A stretch of 8,102 nt of DNA from Candidatus Cloacimonadota bacterium (GTDB lineage Bacteria > Cloacimonadota > Cloacimonadia > Cloacimonadales > TCS61): contig JAGGWC010000071.1 in the NCBI GenBank assembly GCA_021157645.1, forward strand, positions 1 to 8,102, written 5' to 3'. The notes below the pieces were generated by a model. That model was given only the letters and a program-made list of their open reading frames with translations, did not search any database and was not told where the DNA came from. Position 1 is the first letter of the stretch, and each line of letters starts with the position of its first letter. A program made the translations under genes and the position numbers. Below are positions 5,342-8,102 of the stretch, piece by piece.

Positions 5342-6913
5342 TTACAAGATATGATTTTTTTCTCGGTAATCAATATATTTAAAAGATGAATCTGTAAAAG
5401 TGAAGACGACATTATAGGGCACCCCTTGTTCTATCTTATTCTCCAATTTATTAAATTGTATTCTTTGAGCATCTCGCTTAGGAAGATAATCTAAAAGAAG
5501 AAATTTTGGTTCAAGGTTTCCTTGCCCGAAGGGTTGCAACAGGCTATACTCCATTTTTATATATTCATTAAATTTATCCAGTTCTCTACTGGTGATTACA
5601 GCATCAATATCAATTCTTTTGTTATCTTCGATAGCTATTTGATTTTTATCAACATATTCTTCAAATTTTTTAATAAATTTTTCTACCTTATTGCTTCTAA
5701 TTGTAAATCCAGCAGCTTTTGCATGGCCACCATATTGTATAAGATATTCACTGCAATAAGTGAACGCATCAACCAGGTTAAAACCATTGATCCCACGTGC
5801 TTCTCCAGCTGCAATACCGTTTTTATTCTTGATGAAAATTACGGGAATTTTATATTTTTTTGTAATGAAAGAAGCTGAATAGCCCAACAGCTCAAATGGT
5901 ATTTGGTGATTAATATCTTTAAATATATAAAAATTTCCCAGTATTGGAGGAATTTTTGTTCGAATATAGTGGCGAATACCATCGAGTTTAGCTTCATGTT
6001 TTTTTTGTTGACTCTGCATTTCAGCAATGATAGCATCTTTTTCTTTATCGTGAGTTACTAACAATTTCATGCTTTTATGGTTACCATTTTTATCTCTACC
6101 GTTAGAGAGTAATTTGATAATGTAATGAATATTATTCATCCTTTGAGAATAATTGATCCCTGACTCCAGATAAGGACTTAATTTATAAAGGGTATTATTA
6201 TCAAATGTGTTCCAAGTATCCAGTACTTCCTTTACAAATATTCTATTTACATCCAACAATGGAACTTTATCTGAAATAGTGCCAACCGCAACCCAGAATA
6301 GATAGTTTCTATCATCTGTTATTCCAGTTATTTCAGAAATTCTTTTTATTAGAAAATATACTACTCCAACACCTGCTATCATATCATATGGGAAATTGCA
6401 ATCTCTTTGCTTGGGATTAACAATTGCCAGAGCTGGAGGTATAAGATCATCCTGTACAATATGGTGATCGGTTACAATCACATCACAACCAAGCCCCATG
6501 ATCTCTGTAATTGCTTTCTTTTCAGATACACTACCATCAACCGTAATAACTAAATTGAATTTTTCCTTTTTTACCTTATCAATAAAATTCTGCTGAATTC
6601 CATGGTTATCTATTAGTCTGTTGGGGATATAATAAAAATGATTTTGAGAACCAAGTTTCTCTAAAAAATCATATAAAATATATGTTGCCGTGATACCATC
6701 AACATCGTCGTGTCCATAAATAATAATTTTCTCTTTTTGTTGAACGGCATTAATGATTCTATCAGCAGCAATATTAATATCTTTGAGTAGTGAAGAATCC
6801 GGCAAATCGGATATTGAAGAGTAAATAAAGGAATCACTGATTCCTCTGTTAGCCTTTATCTGATCAAAGATAGAGTCTTTATCAGAATGTTTAAAACTCC
6901 ACCTAAAGTTCAT
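5342..6913 (-). CDS. recJ: RecJ-type single-stranded-DNA-specific exonuclease (DHH/DHHA1 family)
   Basis: 5'-to-3' single-strand DNA exonuclease of recombination and repair, cytoplasmic and metal-dependent. The 523 residues carry the DHH core: motif I GHDDVDGITA (67-76), motif II VDGSVS (125-130), motif III TDHH (148-151), GVGVVYFLIKRI (181-192) and WVAVGTISDKVPL (207-219). DHHA1 follows with YGGHAKAAGF (394-403), then a C-terminal OB-like domain opening LLQPFGQGNLEPKF (458-471). It is slightly shorter than E. coli RecJ (577 residues). Motifs I and II are unusual: bacterial RecJ normally reads GDYDxDG and VDNGIS, whereas here His replaces the first Asp and DGS replaces DNG. The catalytic-looking Asp 70, Asp 72, Asp 126, DHH and Asp 215 remain. 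The upstream AGGT overlaps the stop of the barrel-protein gene, seven bases away. The family is certain; strict RecJ orthology is probable, and a RecJ-like paralogue is possible. Confidence 0.88.
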   Translation of the reverse strand: MNFRWSFKHSDKDSIFDQIKANRGISDSFIYSSISDLPDSSLLKDINIAADRIINAVQQKEKIIIYGHDDVDGITATYILYDFLEKLGSQNHFYYIPNRLIDNHGIQQNFIDKVKKEKFNLVITVDGSVSEKKAITEIMGLGCDVIVTDHHIVQDDLIPPALAIVNPKQRDCNFPYDMIAGVGVVYFLIKRISEITGITDDRNYLFWVAVGTISDKVPLLDVNRIFVKEVLDTWNTFDNNTLYKLSPYLESGINYSQRMNNIHYIIKLLSNGRDKNGNHKSMKLLVTHDKEKDAIIAEMQSQQKKHEAKLDGIRHYIRTKIPPILGNFYIFKDINHQIPFELLGYSASFITKKYKIPVIFIKNKNGIAAGEARGINGFNLVDAFTYCSEYLIQYGGHAKAAGFTIRSNKVEKFIKKFEEYVDKNQIAIEDNKRIDIDAVITSRELDKFNEYIKMEYSLLQPFGQGNLEPKFLLLDYLPKRDAQRIQFNKLENKIEQGVPYNVVFTFTDSSFKYIDYREKNHIL

Positions 6914-6920
6914 TTAGTTT

Positions 6921-8102
6921 CTACCTGTCTTTATCCGCTTTAGGAATTTCACGGTGTTCAATTCTTTTGTATCGTTTCTTAAAAATATCAAAACCGGTAA
7001 CTCCCAATGAGAACATTAAAGATTCATCACTGAGCCCATGTTTGTCTACATTTCCACGAGTTGTATAATTAACTGCAAATTCAATTTTTTTATTTGGAGA
7101 TTTTAGGGGAATTGAAAAGCCAAAAGTAAATGCTTTTTCAATTATCTTTTCACTATTCACATCGAATGGAAGTTCACGGTAGTATCCACCGATTCTCAAT
7201 GGAATTTTTTCATACCATGAACCATAACCACTTAGCGGATCGTATGCAAATCCCAAACCAAATTTTAATGTATTTTTATCATGATCTTCGGTATCTTGCC
7301 ATATTTGATAATAACCATCAAAAGAAGCTTTGTATTTTTCTAAGAATTTCCAGGTAATTCCACCTGATATTTGTACTGGAACTTCAAAATGAAAATCATC
7401 ACTTAATGTATCAGCGTAGGGAGTATGAGCATATTTATAGGTTTCAGCTCCTTCCAATTTTACATAGGAAGAATAGGCAATACCCAGAGAAACTTTACTA
7501 ATCTTTTTAGAAAGTCCAACTGTAAATCCAGGGTTTTTGTAAATTTTCTCAATCTCGTATTTTGCATCTTCGTAATCATCATTTTCAAAATCAAGATTCC
7601 AATATCTGATTCGATGACCAAGATAATAATTCATTGCAACGCCAACGTTTACAATAGAGTTTTTGTATGCATAAACCATATCAGCTTTATAAAGAGAAGT
7701 ACTCAATCTGTTGATTTCGGAATATTGCAATGTATCTTCAAAGCTTATAAAAGAATCATATTCAACTGCATTCTCGATGTTCCCTGATGCGATAGAATTA
7801 AAGCTGAATGCAAATCTATGCTTTTTTATTGGAATAGTCATTGTGAAATAAGGCATATAAATGCCATCATCACGAAATTCATTATTATCAGAATCTTTGT
7901 ACCACATATACCCGAGTGAAGTTGCAGTTGAGAATAATACATTATTCGTTGTAGTTGCAATTGACGGGTTGTGTAAGTTTGGATTTATATGGAACATATC
8001 TGCAGATCCGGTTTCACCCATTCCTAAACCATAAACATCATTTCCGTAATATTCAAGCGGCATTCCATCAAATGAAAAAATTGAATTACCAGCTAATAGG
8101 AC
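6921..8102 (-). CDS. Outer-membrane beta-barrel protein, 5' end beyond the window
   Basis: The reading frame stays open to the right edge, giving 393 visible residues that start VLLAGNSIFSFDG. This looks like the tail of a signal peptide and its cleavage region, so only a short N-terminus is missing and Met at 8063 is not the start. After it comes YYGNDVYGLGMGETG, then NPNLHNPS, resembling the N-terminal plug-like segment of FCB barrels (FadL- or PorV-like, often with an NPA motif). The rest is a run of alternating aromatic and polar strands, for example VNVGVAMNYYLGHRIRYW, SLGIAYSSYVKL and LKFGLGFAYDP, with acidic loops. The last strand (LMFSLGVTGFDIF) is followed by a charged tail, KKRYKRIEHREIPKADKDR. 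I see no enzymatic motif and cannot name a substrate. It is the first visible gene of the leftward unit, seven bases ahead of recJ. Confidence 0.75.
   Translation of the reverse strand, partial: VLLAGNSIFSFDGMPLEYYGNDVYGLGMGETGSADMFHINPNLHNPSIATTTNNVLFSTATSLGYMWYKDSDNNEFRDDGIYMPYFTMTIPIKKHRFAFSFNSIASGNIENAVEYDSFISFEDTLQYSEINRLSTSLYKADMVYAYKNSIVNVGVAMNYYLGHRIRYWNLDFENDDYEDAKYEIEKIYKNPGFTVGLSKKISKVSLGIAYSSYVKLEGAETYKYAHTPYADTLSDDFHFEVPVQISGGITWKFLEKYKASFDGYYQIWQDTEDHDKNTLKFGLGFAYDPLSGYGSWYEKIPLRIGGYYRELPFDVNSEKIIEKAFTFGFSIPLKSPNKKIEFAVNYTTRGNVDKHGLSDESLMFSLGVTGFDIFKKRYKRIEHREIPKADKDR

Noticed and set aside
4903..5354. Rightward open frames of 90 and 117 codons opposite the reductase and ferredoxin genes
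   Set aside because: They are antisense shadows of well-supported genes, with no recognisable domain or start signal.
7425..7787. Rightward 120-codon frame opposite the barrel-protein gene
   Set aside because: Its composition is that of an antisense strand in AT-rich coding DNA, and it has no motif or ribosome binding site.
8061..8063. Met at 8063 as start of the barrel protein
   Set aside because: The frame stays open to the window edge, and the preceding residues look like a signal peptide end.

Overview
The window is AT-rich bacterial DNA holding eight protein genes, packed almost without gaps. It most resembles a member of the FCB superphylum, perhaps Cloacimonadota. The basis for this is a short RpoD-like sigma factor of Bacteroidetes/Chlorobi type, an FCB-style outer-membrane beta-barrel protein, and a ferredoxin-linked geranylgeranyl reductase of archaeal type. 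The phylum is an inference from protein style and was not tested by a search.

Layout: one gene reads rightward, a primary-like sigma-70 factor (80-937). Everything else reads leftward and converges on it. In order of transcription these are an outer-membrane barrel protein cut by the right edge (8102-6921), a RecJ-type DHH exonuclease (6913-5342), a 56-residue 2[4Fe-4S] ferredoxin (5326-5156), a geranylgeranyl reductase-family flavoprotein (5156-3963), a dolichol/phytol kinase-family membrane protein (3966-3379), a DPM1-like family 2 glycosyltransferase with two membrane helices (3346-2414) and a eukaryotic-type UDP-glucose pyrophosphorylase (2394-1036). Gaps are 7, 15, -1, -4, 32 and 19 nt, so this looks like one transcription unit whose promoter lies beyond the right edge.

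The five distal genes read as a possible pathway. Ferredoxin plus reductase would saturate an isoprenoid chain, the kinase would phosphorylate the polyprenol, UDP-glucose pyrophosphorylase would make UDP-glucose, and the glycosyltransferase would load a sugar onto the polyprenyl phosphate at the membrane. This amounts to a dolichol-phosphate-sugar-like route in a bacterium. Each family call is well supported; the joint pathway is inference.

Two non-gene signals stand out. Behind the UDP-glucose pyrophosphorylase stop codon lies a 28-codon stretch in another frame whose last 12 codons, stop included, mirror the enzyme's own last 12 codons with only conservative changes. Upstream of the sigma gene is a small 9-bp tandem repeat. 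I saw no RNA genes, CRISPR arrays, insertion sequences or convincing terminators. No gene-free stretch exceeds 300 bases.
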